Part shown: positions 1 through 6,351 of the stretch, piece by piece
How the letters are laid out: the number at the start of each line of letters is the position of its first letter
How positions within the stretch are numbered: the first letter of the stretch is position 1
Made by a program: the position numbers and the translations under genes
From: an uncultured Caryophanales bacterium
GTDB taxonomy: Bacteria; Bacillota_I; Bacilli_A; RFN20; CAG-826
DNA length: 8,047 nucleotides
Direction of reading: 5' to 3'
Assembly: GCA_946404585.1 (NCBI GenBank)
Contig: CAMJEC010000046.1
Span: 1 to 8,047, forward strand
The notes under the pieces: model-generated
What the model was told of the DNA's origin: nothing
The model's database searches: none
Seen by the model: the letters and a program-made list of their open reading frames with translations, nothing else

Positions 1-42
1 ATAACAATATACAAAGCTATTTGCAACCTCTTTTTTCTTAAA

Positions 43-95
43 TATTATTACTGTAAAGCAAAAATGCTTGACACTTATTATTATTACTAGTAATA
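43..95. repeat. Paired dyad elements at the rpsP promoter
   Basis: TATTATTACTGTAA (43-56) recurs at 79-93 as TATTATTACTAGTAA, with one extra base. Each copy contains an inverted repeat: TTAC-T-GTAA at 48-56 and the 14-bp perfect palindrome TATTACTAGTAATA at 82-95, which covers the 3' part of the spacer and most of the -10 hexamer. The dyad centres lie about 36 bp apart on either side of the -35 hexamer. The layout could be a two-site operator, but the sequence is very AT-rich, so chance is a real alternative. No regulator is identified. Confidence 0.35.
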
Positions 96-96
96 T
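68..96 (+). promoter_or_regulatory. Sigma-70/SigA-type promoter of the rpsP operon
   Basis: A perfect -35 hexamer TTGACA (68-73) is followed by a 17-bp spacer and the -10 hexamer TAATAT (91-96). Transcription would start near 103, giving a short leader of about 27 nt that carries AGGAGG (116-121), 8 nt before the rpsP ATG. An AAGCA/TGCTT inverted repeat (56-60 and 65-69) touches the -35. This near-consensus promoter suits constitutive high expression of a ribosomal protein operon. Confidence 0.85.
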
Positions 97-129
97 TGTC
101 GAGGAATTAAAAATTAGGAGGCTATTATT

Positions 130-405
130 ATGGCAGTTAAAATTAGATTAACAAGAATCGGTAGACATAAAGATCCATTCTTCCGTGTCGTCGCCGCTGA
201 CTCTCACTTCGCTCGTGATGGTCGTATCATTGAACAAATTGGTTACTATGATCCAGCCAAAGGTATTGAAAATGCCGTCATCGATGAAGAATTAGCATTA
301 AAATGGTTAAACGCCGGTGCTGTTCCATCAGAAACAGTTAAAGCTATGTTCAACCGTAAGGGTTTAAACGCCAAATACGTTGCAAATAAGAAAAACGCGA
401 AATAA
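130..405 (+). CDS. rpsP: Small ribosomal subunit protein bS16
   Basis: This encodes S16, a primary assembly protein that binds 16S rRNA in the lower body of the 30S subunit. The 91-residue length is typical, and the N terminus MAVKIRLTRIGRHKDPFFRV is the recognisable family signature, followed by a YYDP motif and a basic, Asn/Lys-rich tail. The start is fixed by AGGAGG (116-121) and by the MAVKIRL alignment. It is the first gene of the plus-strand operon; its TAA stop overlaps the khpA ribosome binding site. The early part is rich in C-ending and CGT codons (the FRVVAADSHFARDGR segment), unlike the AT-ending usage further down the operon, which is consistent with translational selection on a highly expressed gene. 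Identification is secure. Confidence 0.97.
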   Translation: MAVKIRLTRIGRHKDPFFRVVAADSHFARDGRIIEQIGYYDPAKGIENAVIDEELALKWLNAGAVPSETVKAMFNRKGLNAKYVANKKNAK

Positions 406-416
406 GGAGCTTAACG

Positions 417-677
417 ATGGATTACGAGAAAATTGTTAAAACAATTATTGATCCAATCATTGAAGATCCAAGTTCAGTTCTTCTTAGAGTGAACGAAGAA
501 GAAAAAGACGTCTTAATTATCATTGCCGCGGAAAAAGACGATACCGCTAGACTCATTGGCCGTAAAGGCTTAATCGCTAACGCTATCAGAGAAGTCGTTT
601 CCATCGCTGGCAAAAGTGAAGAAAAGCACGTCCATCTCAAGTTCGAATCCTTTGATGATGAAAGAAAAGAGGATTAA
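417..677 (+). CDS. khpA: KH-domain RNA-binding protein KhpA (YlqC family)
   Basis: This is a small single-KH-domain RNA-binding protein. In Gram-positive bacteria the family pairs with KhpB/Jag and affects cell division and envelope RNA regulation. The 86-residue product carries the KH GxxG loop as IGRKG at residues 47-51, preceded by DTARL and followed by the helix IANAIREVVSIAG. The position directly after rpsP is the classical ylqC location. The ribosome binding site AAGGAG (404-409) overlaps the rpsP stop and lies 7 nt before the ATG, so the two genes are probably translationally coupled. The acidic tail (ESFDDERKED) runs into a terminator-like hairpin that includes the TAA stop. The family assignment is firm; the physiological role is inferred from relatives. 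Confidence 0.92.
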   Translation: MDYEKIVKTIIDPIIEDPSSVLLRVNEEEKDVLIIIAAEKDDTARLIGRKGLIANAIREVVSIAGKSEEKHVHLKFESFDDERKED

Positions 678-688
678 TCCTCTTTTTT
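665..688 (+). terminator. Terminator-like hairpin between khpA and rimM (possible attenuator)
   Basis: The 9-bp perfect stem AAAAGAGGA (665-673) / TCCTCTTTT (678-686) encloses a TTAA loop and ends in a run of six T (683-688). It has the form of an intrinsic terminator, although rimM follows in the same direction only 10 bases later. The khpA stop codon (675-677) lies in the loop, so a ribosome terminating on khpA would cover the stem. I infer partial termination or polarity control; a chance A/T-flanked repeat or an mRNA stabiliser are alternatives. Confidence 0.6.
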
Positions 689-697
689 GTTAATAAT

Positions 698-1213
698 ATG
701 AAAGACGAATGCTTATTACTTGGTTATATTACTGATGCCTTCTCCTTAGATGGTACTTTTAAGGTTTTAAGTAAAACTGATTTTGCTGAAACTCGTTATC
801 AAAAAGGTAAGGAAGTATTTTTGTGTTCGCCTAATACCAAGGAACGTACTGTTGTAACTGTGGAAGCATATCGTGGAAGCGGTATGTTCGACTTCGTTAA
901 AGTTCAAGGTGTCAATTCTAAGGAAGAAGCCTTAGTATATAAAGGCTATGAAATCAGAGCCGAAAAAGACTATGATTCTTTAGAAAAAGATGAATACTAC
1001 TTTGTGGACCTTGTAGGTTGCAAAGTTTTAGACGATAAAGGCCAAGAATTAGGCGAAGTTAGTCAAGTTGAAGAGTTCCCTGCTCAACTCACTTTAAGAG
1101 TTAAAAGAAAAGGGAAAGAGGATTTCTTTGTGCCTTTTATTAAAGCTTTTATTAGAAGAGTTGACATTAACAAAAAGGAAATCGAGATTAACGTTATTGG
1201 AGGCATGTTATGA
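698..1213 (+). CDS. rimM: Ribosome maturation factor RimM
   Basis: RimM binds S19 and helps mature the head of the 30S subunit. The 171-residue protein shows the two-part layout: an N-terminal barrel (about 1-90, LLLGYITDAFSLDGTFKVL) and a C-terminal PRC-barrel (about 97-171, YYFVDLVGCKVLDDKGQELG and the closing VPFIKAFIRRVDI). The N-terminal motif is usually close to HGLKGEVKV; here it reads FSLDGTFKV, so the His and the GE pair are not conserved. ATG 698 is the only plausible start, since the upstream frame has no ATG, GTG or TTG before a TGA at 659-661. No Shine-Dalgarno sequence is visible; the nearest purine run sits in the hairpin at 665-686. The TGA stop overlaps the trmD ATG by 4 bases. 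The identity is secure from synteny and the C-terminal domain. Confidence 0.93.
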   Translation: MKDECLLLGYITDAFSLDGTFKVLSKTDFAETRYQKGKEVFLCSPNTKERTVVTVEAYRGSGMFDFVKVQGVNSKEEALVYKGYEIRAEKDYDSLEKDEYYFVDLVGCKVLDDKGQELGEVSQVEEFPAQLTLRVKRKGKEDFFVPFIKAFIRRVDINKKEIEINVIGGML

Positions 1214-1989
1214 AAATAAGTATTCTTACATTGTTCCCAGAATTCTTTGATGGTTTTTTAACCAACTCCATAATCAAACGCGCAATCGCGAAAGAAAAAG
1301 TTCAAATCGAAGTTATTAATATTAGAGATTTTACCACTGATAAATATGGTCGCGTTGATAGCGCGCCAGTCGGTGGAGGTGCTGGTTTGATTATGAAATG
1401 TCAACCAGTTATTGATTGTTTAAAATCAGTCAAAAAAGATAATAGCCATGTCATTCTTCTTTCACCAAGAGGAAAGACTTACAATCAAGCCCGTGCCCGC
1501 TATTTTGCTAAAAACTATGAACACCTTATCCTTATTTGTGGTCATTATGAAGGCACAGATGAACGCATCAATAAGTATGTTGATGAATTAGTGTCTATTG
1601 GTGATTATATTCTCACAGGTGGAGAAATCGGTGCACAAATTATTAGTGATTCCGTTATCCGTTTACTCGACGGCGTTATCGCTTCTGAATCTATCGTTGA
1701 TGAATCATTTGAAAACGGGTTATTAGAATATCCACAGTACAGCGAACCATTTGAATATGATGGTCAGTATATTCCAGATATCTTATATTCAGGTAATCAT
1801 GGCGCGATTGAGAAATGGCGTAAAAAACAATCCTTAAAGCTCACAAAAGAGTATCGTCCAGATCTATTAAAAGACTATCCATTAAGTAAGCAAGAAAAGA
1901 AATTAATGGATGAACTAAACAATGATGAAACTCCTAAATGGGAAAAGGACGCTATTGAAAAAGGTAAAAAGTTTATAAAAGAAAAGTGA
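1210..1989 (+). CDS. trmD: tRNA (guanine-37-N1)-methyltransferase TrmD
   Basis: TrmD uses S-adenosylmethionine to make m1G at position 37 of tRNAs with G36, which prevents +1 frameshifting. The 259-residue product starts with MKISILTLFPEFFDGFLTNS and has GGGAGLIMK (55-63), LLSPRGK (83-89), CGHYEGTDERI (110-120) and the trefoil-knot cofactor loop SIGDYILTGGE (129-139). The tRNA-binding part has DESFENGLLEYPQYSEP (164-180), SGNHGAIEKWR (194-204) and RPDLL (216-220). In the usual YTRP motif this protein has YSEP. The acidic position before SF is Glu (E165) after Asp (D164), a variation I believe other members show. GGAGG (1199-1203) precedes the ATG by 6 nt. It is the last gene of the operon; rplS, its usual downstream partner, is absent. 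Confidence 0.96.
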   Translation: MKISILTLFPEFFDGFLTNSIIKRAIAKEKVQIEVINIRDFTTDKYGRVDSAPVGGGAGLIMKCQPVIDCLKSVKKDNSHVILLSPRGKTYNQARARYFAKNYEHLILICGHYEGTDERINKYVDELVSIGDYILTGGEIGAQIISDSVIRLLDGVIASESIVDESFENGLLEYPQYSEPFEYDGQYIPDILYSGNHGAIEKWRKKQSLKLTKEYRPDLLKDYPLSKQEKKLMDELNNDETPKWEKDAIEKGKKFIKEK

Positions 1990-2016
1990 GGTTAATTATT
2001 TCCTCACTCTTTTTTT
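1985..2016. terminator. Bidirectional intrinsic terminator between trmD and ffh
   Basis: AGTGAGG (1985-1991) pairs with CCTCACT (2002-2008) around a 10-nt AT loop. On the plus strand it is followed by seven T (2010-2016); on the minus strand the tail is TTTTCTTTT. The trmD TGA stop lies inside the left arm, and the ffh TAA stop (2015-2017) abuts the right tail, so one hairpin serves both convergent operons within a 25-bp gap. Confidence 0.88.
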
Positions 2017-3379
2017 ACATTCCTGGGAAGCCCATACCACCCATGCCGCCTAAGCCACCTGGAGGCATCTTTCCGGTCTTACGGTATTGCTCCATTTTCT
2101 TCATCATTTCTTTCATTTGCTCGTATTTCTTTAAGACCTTATTTACATCTTGCATGGTCTTACCAGAGCCATTAGCGACTCTTTGCTTACGAGAATATTT
2201 AAATAGTTCAGGATGTTTTCTTTCTTCTTTGGTCATGGAATTAATGATAATTTCAAAATTACGCATTTCTCTTTCGGCCATTTCTTGTTGTTCTGGTGTG
2301 ATTTTTGGCATACCTGGAATAAGTTTGAGAAGACCACCTAATGAACCAAGTTTGTTAACTTGTTTCATCTGAGCGAGCATATCGTTTAAATCAAATGAAC
2401 CAGACATCATCTTGTTCATTGAATGTTTGACTTCTTTTTCGTCTAATTCTTGTTGGGCTTTTTCCACAAGAGTCATGACATCGCCCATACCTAAGATACG
2501 GTCCGCCATACGGTCAGGATGGAAGATATCTAAATCTGTGACTTTTTCACCAACACCAGTGAACTTAATTGGGACACCAGTCATATGTCTAATTGATAAA
2601 GCGGCACCACCACGGGCGTCACCATCTAACTTGGACATAATGCAACCTGTTAATGATATTTTATCATTAAAGGCATTAGCAACGTTCACTGCATCTTGAC
2701 CAGCAGCAGCGTCCACTAAAAGGAGAATTTCTTGTGGTTCAACATCACGTTTGATGTTGTTTAATTCGTCCATTAAAGCTTCATCAATTTGGAGTCGACC
2801 AGCGGTATCGATGATTAAAACATGATAGTCTTCATCATAAGCTTTTTTCTTAGCCGCTTTAGCGATATCAACTGGGTTCACTTTTGTGCCCATGTTGACG
2901 ATATCAACGCCTACTGATTTAGCGAGTTGATCTAATTGGTCAATAGCCGCAGGACGATAAACGTCACAAGCTGCCATTAAGACTTTCTTCTTAAGCTTGT
3001 TTTTTAATAAGTAGGCAAGTTTACCGGCGGTTGTGGTTTTACCACTACCTTGTAAACCAACGAGCATAATGATTGTTGGTCGACCTGTTTGATATTTAAT
3101 TTCAGCGTCATCACTGCCTAATAATTCTATTAATTCCTCATGCACGATTTTAACGAGCATTTGGCTTGGATTGAGTTTACTTAATACATCTTGGCCTAAA
3201 GCCTTTTCTTTGACGTTATTTGTGAATTCTTTGACGACTTTATAATTAACATCAGCTTCTAAAAGAGCGACACGGATTTCTTTGAGCATTTCCTCCATGT
3301 TGCTTTCAGTTAAACGGGCTTGACCACGAATCTTTTTAAATATGCCAGAAAGGCGTTCAGTTAATGATTCAAATGCCAT
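2015..3379 (-). CDS. ffh: Signal recognition particle GTPase Ffh (SRP54)
   Basis: Ffh is the protein subunit of SRP. It binds SRP RNA and signal sequences of nascent membrane proteins and docks with FtsY in a GTP-dependent way. The 454-residue product has the N domain (1-90, MAFESLTERL) and the G domain: P-loop GLQGSGKT at 108-115, DVYRPAA at 139-145, DTAGR at 191-195 and SKLDGDARGG at 249-258. The Met-rich M domain begins near 296. In it, LIPGMPK (353-359) is part of the flexible finger region and SRKQRVANGSG (396-406) is the SRP-RNA-binding motif. The C terminus is Gly/Met-rich (GGLGGMGGMGFPGM), as in many Ffh proteins. The start lies inside ylxM (11-bp overlap) with AAGGA (3392-3396) 12 nt upstream. 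It is the last gene of the minus-strand operon. The SRP RNA gene is not in this window. Confidence 0.98.
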   Translation of the reverse strand: MAFESLTERLSGIFKKIRGQARLTESNMEEMLKEIRVALLEADVNYKVVKEFTNNVKEKALGQDVLSKLNPSQMLVKIVHEELIELLGSDDAEIKYQTGRPTIIMLVGLQGSGKTTTAGKLAYLLKNKLKKKVLMAACDVYRPAAIDQLDQLAKSVGVDIVNMGTKVNPVDIAKAAKKKAYDEDYHVLIIDTAGRLQIDEALMDELNNIKRDVEPQEILLLVDAAAGQDAVNVANAFNDKISLTGCIMSKLDGDARGGAALSIRHMTGVPIKFTGVGEKVTDLDIFHPDRMADRILGMGDVMTLVEKAQQELDEKEVKHSMNKMMSGSFDLNDMLAQMKQVNKLGSLGGLLKLIPGMPKITPEQQEMAEREMRNFEIIINSMTKEERKHPELFKYSRKQRVANGSGKTMQDVNKVLKKYEQMKEMMKKMEQYRKTGKMPPGGLGGMGGMGFPGM

Positions 3380-3704
3380 AACTATAAATTATCCTTTCTA
3401 TTTCTTCTAATGCCTGTATCTTTTCATTTCCCTCTAAATCTTTGGCTTTGACCACAAGTTCGAGGATTTTATTATTCTTTTCAAGAACTTTGAGTTCTTT
3501 TTCATAATCATCTAATTTCTTAAGTGCTTTTTTAATAGCATCCTCAACAGCGCTTCTACTAACACTATGAGCTTCCGCGATTTCACTTAATGATAAATCA
3601 TAAGAGAAATAGGCATCAGCGAAGCTATATTGAGTTTTGCTCAATAAACTACCATAGATATGAAGGAGAGTGTTATAACGAATAGTTTTCTTAATCTTAT
3701 CCAT
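3369..3704 (-). CDS. ylxM: YlxM family HTH protein (UPF0122), SRP-associated
   Basis: This 111-residue helix-turn-helix protein is encoded between ftsY and ffh, the conserved position of ylxM in Gram-positive bacteria. Residues about 36-66 form a sigma-70 region-4-like HTH (LSLSEIAEAHSVSRSAVEDA), followed by a Lys/Glu-rich helical, probably coiled-coil, stretch to the end. In Streptococcus the family is reported to associate with SRP and modulate GTPase activity; DNA binding has not, to my knowledge, been its demonstrated role. The ATG overlaps the ftsY stop by one base (TAATG), with GGAG (3713-3716) 8 nt upstream. Its TGA stop lies 11 bases inside ffh. The tight overlaps on both sides suggest coupled synthesis of the three SRP-pathway proteins. 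Function is by family and context. Confidence 0.93.
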   Translation of the reverse strand: MDKIKKTIRYNTLLHIYGSLLSKTQYSFADAYFSYDLSLSEIAEAHSVSRSAVEDAIKKALKKLDDYEKELKVLEKNNKILELVVKAKDLEGNEKIQALEEIERIIYSYGI

Positions 3705-4675
3705 TAGTTATTCTCCACACATAAACCATAGAGGTATTTATCTAAATCAAATTCCTCTAAATCATCCATCTTTTCACCAAGACCGATGAATCTAACAGGA
3801 ACGCCTAATTCATCTCTAATCGCTAAGATGATACCACCTTTAGAGGTGCCATCCATTTTAGTAATGACAATACCAGTTAAATCTGTAACTTCTTTAAAGG
3901 CTTTAGCCTGCACAACACCGTTTTGGCCTGTTGTAGCGTCAATGATTAAGAATGTTTCATGAGGAGCATCTGGAATCTCTTTACTCATAACACGTTTAAT
4001 CTTGCCAAGTTCAAGCATGAGATTGTTTTTGGTTTGTAATCGACCAGCGGTATCAACGATGACTAAATCGATATTATCTTCTTTAGCTTTTTTAACACCA
4101 TCATAGGCAACAGAAGCAGGATCACTTTCTGGTTTACCAGTCACGATGTTAATCTTAAGTCTTTCTGCCCATGTGGTTAATTGCTCAACCGCACCCGCAC
4201 GAAATGTATCCGCGGCCACGAGAAGAACTTTCTTACCTTGATTAAGGTAACGATGCGCTAATTTGGCGATTGTTGTGGTTTTACCCACCCCGTTAACACC
4301 AACCACTAATAAAACTGTTGGGCCGTCTTTTCTAAAGACGACATCGTTTTGAATATCGCCTTTTTCAGCGTAGCCCACGAACATCTTATCAACCAAGATT
4401 TCATTGATTTGCTTTGGATCAGTGATGTGTTCTTTTTTACTTTGATTAAGTACTTCTTCGATGACATTTAAGGTAAAGGAAATACCAGCGTCACTTTCGA
4501 TTAAGATTTGTTCTAATTCATCAAAGTAATCTTGGTTAACGGTTTTATAGCGTTCAGATAAGTTATTAAGTTTAGAAGAGAAGTTCTTACGAGACTTGCT
4601 TAAGCCTTCTTGATATTTATCAACTTTCTTATCTTTTTTTGCAAATTTTTCTTTTAGAAAAGCAATTAGACCCAT
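3704..4675 (-). CDS. ftsY: SRP receptor GTPase FtsY
   Basis: FtsY is the membrane-associated receptor that forms a twin GTPase complex with Ffh and hands ribosomes to SecYEG. The 323-residue protein has a short basic N terminus (MGLIAFLKEKFAKKDKKVDK) with no long acidic A domain, as in many Gram-positive forms; the first helix could serve as an amphipathic membrane anchor. The NG domain follows: P-loop GVNGVGKTT (126-134), ADTFRAGA (155-162), DTAGR (208-212), ITKMDGTSKGG (271-281) and GLGEK (298-302). TKMDG and DTFRAGA separate it from Ffh. The ATG overlaps the rnc TAA by one base (TAATG). Its ribosome binding site AGGAG (4685-4689) lies in the rnc end and could pair with the adjacent TCCT (AGGA-GTG-TCCT), a weak hairpin. 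The usual upstream neighbour smc is absent. Confidence 0.97.
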   Translation of the reverse strand: MGLIAFLKEKFAKKDKKVDKYQEGLSKSRKNFSSKLNNLSERYKTVNQDYFDELEQILIESDAGISFTLNVIEEVLNQSKKEHITDPKQINEILVDKMFVGYAEKGDIQNDVVFRKDGPTVLLVVGVNGVGKTTTIAKLAHRYLNQGKKVLLVAADTFRAGAVEQLTTWAERLKINIVTGKPESDPASVAYDGVKKAKEDNIDLVIVDTAGRLQTKNNLMLELGKIKRVMSKEIPDAPHETFLIIDATTGQNGVVQAKAFKEVTDLTGIVITKMDGTSKGGIILAIRDELGVPVRFIGLGEKMDDLEEFDLDKYLYGLCVENN

Positions 4676-5361
4676 TAGAGGACACTCCTTTTACTAAGCG
4701 CATCTTTAGCCGCCATTTCTTCGGCTTTCTTTTTGCTCTTGCCTGTGCCAGTTCCTAAAACGATATCGTTATATCTAACTTGTACAGTGAAGGTGCGGTC
4801 ATGCGCTGGACCGCTTTGTGAGATTGTGACATATTGAACTGCGTCACGATGTTCCGCTTGAATCTCTTCTTGTAATTTTGTTTTATAGTCGGTGAGATTA
4901 TCAGCATCATATGTCTTAATATCTTTCAATAAGATATATTTAATAAAACGATAAGCTGCTTTTAAGCCAGCATCTAAATAGATTGCACCAATAAGACTTT
5001 CAAAAACATTTTCTAAAATCTTATCGCTTTCTTTAACTTGACTAGCAGAAATACTATGACCAATTCTAACGTATTGATCTAAGGAGATTTTGCGAGCATA
5101 AGCCGCTAATGGTTTAGTGGAAACTAAAACACTTCTTAACTTTGTTAAGTCGCCTTCTGACATCTCTGGTCTATTCTTATAGACAAGGTCAGCGGTCACA
5201 TAGCCTAAAACTGAATCACCCATGAATTCTAATTTCTCATAGTCTTGGTGCTTAGTATTAGCATCCCCATTATAAGAAGGGTGCGTTAAAGCTTGCTCGT
5301 AAATACCGAGGTCTTTATAAGTGATATGAAGCTTTTTAAGTAAATCACTTACATTATTCAT
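4675..5361 (-). CDS. rnc: Ribonuclease III
   Basis: RNase III cleaves double-stranded RNA, processing rRNA precursors and regulatory RNAs, with two Mg2+ ions per active site. The 228-residue length is typical. The catalytic domain (1-150) has the signature YEKLEFMGDSVLG (41-53), giving E42, E45 and D49, plus E69 in SEGDLTKLR and E121 in ENVFESLIGAIYLD. By position against E. coli, N118 replaces the metal-ligand Asp (D114 there). The double-stranded RNA-binding domain spans about 156-225 and ends in GTGKSKKKAEEMAAKDAL. The start ATG lies 8 bases inside the plsX end, with AAGGAG (5372-5377) upstream. In Bacillus rnc is followed by smc; here ftsY follows directly with a one-base overlap. Confidence 0.96.
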   Translation of the reverse strand: MNNVSDLLKKLHITYKDLGIYEQALTHPSYNGDANTKHQDYEKLEFMGDSVLGYVTADLVYKNRPEMSEGDLTKLRSVLVSTKPLAAYARKISLDQYVRIGHSISASQVKESDKILENVFESLIGAIYLDAGLKAAYRFIKYILLKDIKTYDADNLTDYKTKLQEEIQAEHRDAVQYVTISQSGPAHDRTFTVQVRYNDIVLGTGTGKSKKKAEEMAAKDALSKRSVL

Positions 5362-6331
5362 TCTTTAAGCTCTCCTTAATATTATTAACGACTTGGTAGT
5401 CCACCATTTGTTTAGCGACTTTTAAGGCACTGAAGAATGAATAAGCATCACTATTACCATGCGCTTTAACAACAACACCATTGATGCCTAAAAGCATCGC
5501 ACCACCAACTGACTTATAGTCCATTGTTTCTGACATATCTTTAAAGCCTTTACGAACATGTAAATAGCCTAATTTTGTCCATAGGTTCTTTTTAAAGTTA
5601 GCTTTAATCATTCCAGACATCATCTTAGCGATGCCTTCCATACCTTTTAATAAGACATTACCAGAGAAGCCATCACACACAATGACATCACAGTCACCAT
5701 TTAAAACATCTCTTGCTTCCATATTTCCTTGGAAACCAACAAACTTATCTTCTAAGTACATTTTATGTGCTTCTTTCACCAAAGGTGAACCTTTGTGAGC
5801 TTCCGCACCATTACTTAATAAATAAACTTTAGGTTCTTTAACGCTAAATAAGGCTTGATCATAGGCTTTACCCATATAGCCAAATTGTAATAATTCTTCA
5901 GCGTTATTTTCGTTATTAGCGCCAACATCTAGAACAACTACTTTCTTGCCTTTAATCTTGGTTGGGAAAGCTGTGACTAAAGCAGAACGTTTTACTCCAG
6001 GAATTGTTTTAAGAATTAAAGTAGCAGCGCTTAAGAATCCACCAGTTGAACCAGCGGAAATGACAGCGTCAAATCCTTCTTCTTTCATTGTGCTAATAGC
6101 TTTGCACATTGAAGAATTCTTCATTCTTAAAACTTCTAAGGCTCCCGCTTCCATTGGAACGACATCAGGAGCGTTAACGATACGGCATAAACCATTTAGT
6201 TCTTGTAGCTCTTCTTCTTTACCAAAGACCACTAGTTCATTGCCTGGATATTTATTTAAGAATTCTTTGACAGCTTCGATAACTGGTTTACTACCGTTAT
6301 CTCCACCCATCGCATCAATCGCTATTTTCAT
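5354..6331 (-). CDS. plsX: Phosphate acyltransferase PlsX
   Basis: PlsX is a peripheral membrane enzyme that converts acyl-ACP and phosphate to acyl-phosphate, the donor for PlsY in phosphatidic acid synthesis. The 325-residue product opens with MKIAIDAMGGDNGSKPVIEA, the family N terminus. It also carries SAGSTGGFLSAA (92-103), VVLDVGANNEN (132-142), GNMEARDVLNGDCDVIVCDG with FSGNVLLKG following, and a C-terminal KAHGNSDAYS. Some motifs differ from the usual form; LLSNGAEAHKGS stands where NVGEE..KG is common. GAGG (6340-6343) lies 8 nt before the ATG and sits inside a 19-bp palindrome. It is the first gene after a terminator, so it likely heads its own transcript through rnc, ftsY, ylxM and ffh. 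The usual fapR upstream and fabD, fabG and acpP downstream are absent. Confidence 0.96.
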   Translation of the reverse strand: MKIAIDAMGGDNGSKPVIEAVKEFLNKYPGNELVVFGKEEELQELNGLCRIVNAPDVVPMEAGALEVLRMKNSSMCKAISTMKEEGFDAVISAGSTGGFLSAATLILKTIPGVKRSALVTAFPTKIKGKKVVVLDVGANNENNAEELLQFGYMGKAYDQALFSVKEPKVYLLSNGAEAHKGSPLVKEAHKMYLEDKFVGFQGNMEARDVLNGDCDVIVCDGFSGNVLLKGMEGIAKMMSGMIKANFKKNLWTKLGYLHVRKGFKDMSETMDYKSVGGAMLLGINGVVVKAHGNSDAYSFFSALKVAKQMVDYQVVNNIKESLKNE

Positions 6332-6332
6332 A

Positions 6333-6351
6333 ATTAAATCCTCGATTTAAT
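6333..6351. promoter_or_regulatory. 19-bp palindrome at the plsX start (candidate operator)
   Basis: ATTAAATC (6333-6340) and GATTTAAT (6344-6351) are perfect inverted repeats around a 3-bp centre. The element starts one base upstream of the plsX ATG, includes its GAGG ribosome binding site and abuts the proposed -10, so a bound protein would cover the transcription start. It does not resemble the FapR or FabT operators as I know them. An RNA hairpin over the ribosome binding site is an alternative if transcription starts further upstream. Confidence 0.5.

Noticed and set aside
1..45. A divergent minus-strand gene start or an upstream terminator at the left edge (AGAGG on the minus strand at 27-31, T-run at 31-36)
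   Set aside because: No start codon at proper spacing and no GC-containing hairpin within the visible bases; it cannot be decided without sequence left of the window.
422..640. Minus-strand open frame opposite khpA, and similar ones at 2412-2699 and 6452-6655
   Set aside because: Short antisense frames over good coding sequence without supporting signals.
1205..1215. Possible mycoplasma code (TGA as Trp), since reading through the rimM or trmD TGA adds only a few residues before a TAA
   Set aside because: All recognisable Trp positions are TGG, no core gene needs an internal TGA, and TGA stops fall at expected family ends, so the standard code is favoured.
1687..1713. Loss of the TrmD catalytic Asp (Glu before SF)
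   Set aside because: The neighbouring residue is Asp and acidic variants (ESF/ESH) at this spot are, to my knowledge, found in other TrmD proteins, so inactivation is not supported.
1986..2372. Plus-strand open frame of 128 residues opposite the ffh C terminus
   Set aside because: It is antisense to the Gly/Met-rich end of ffh, has no family resemblance, and starts inside the terminator. It is a shadow of the real gene.
5946..6350. Plus-strand open frame of 134 residues opposite plsX
   Set aside because: Fully antisense to a conserved gene, low-complexity Ser/Pro/Thr composition, and no independent ribosome binding site or promoter.
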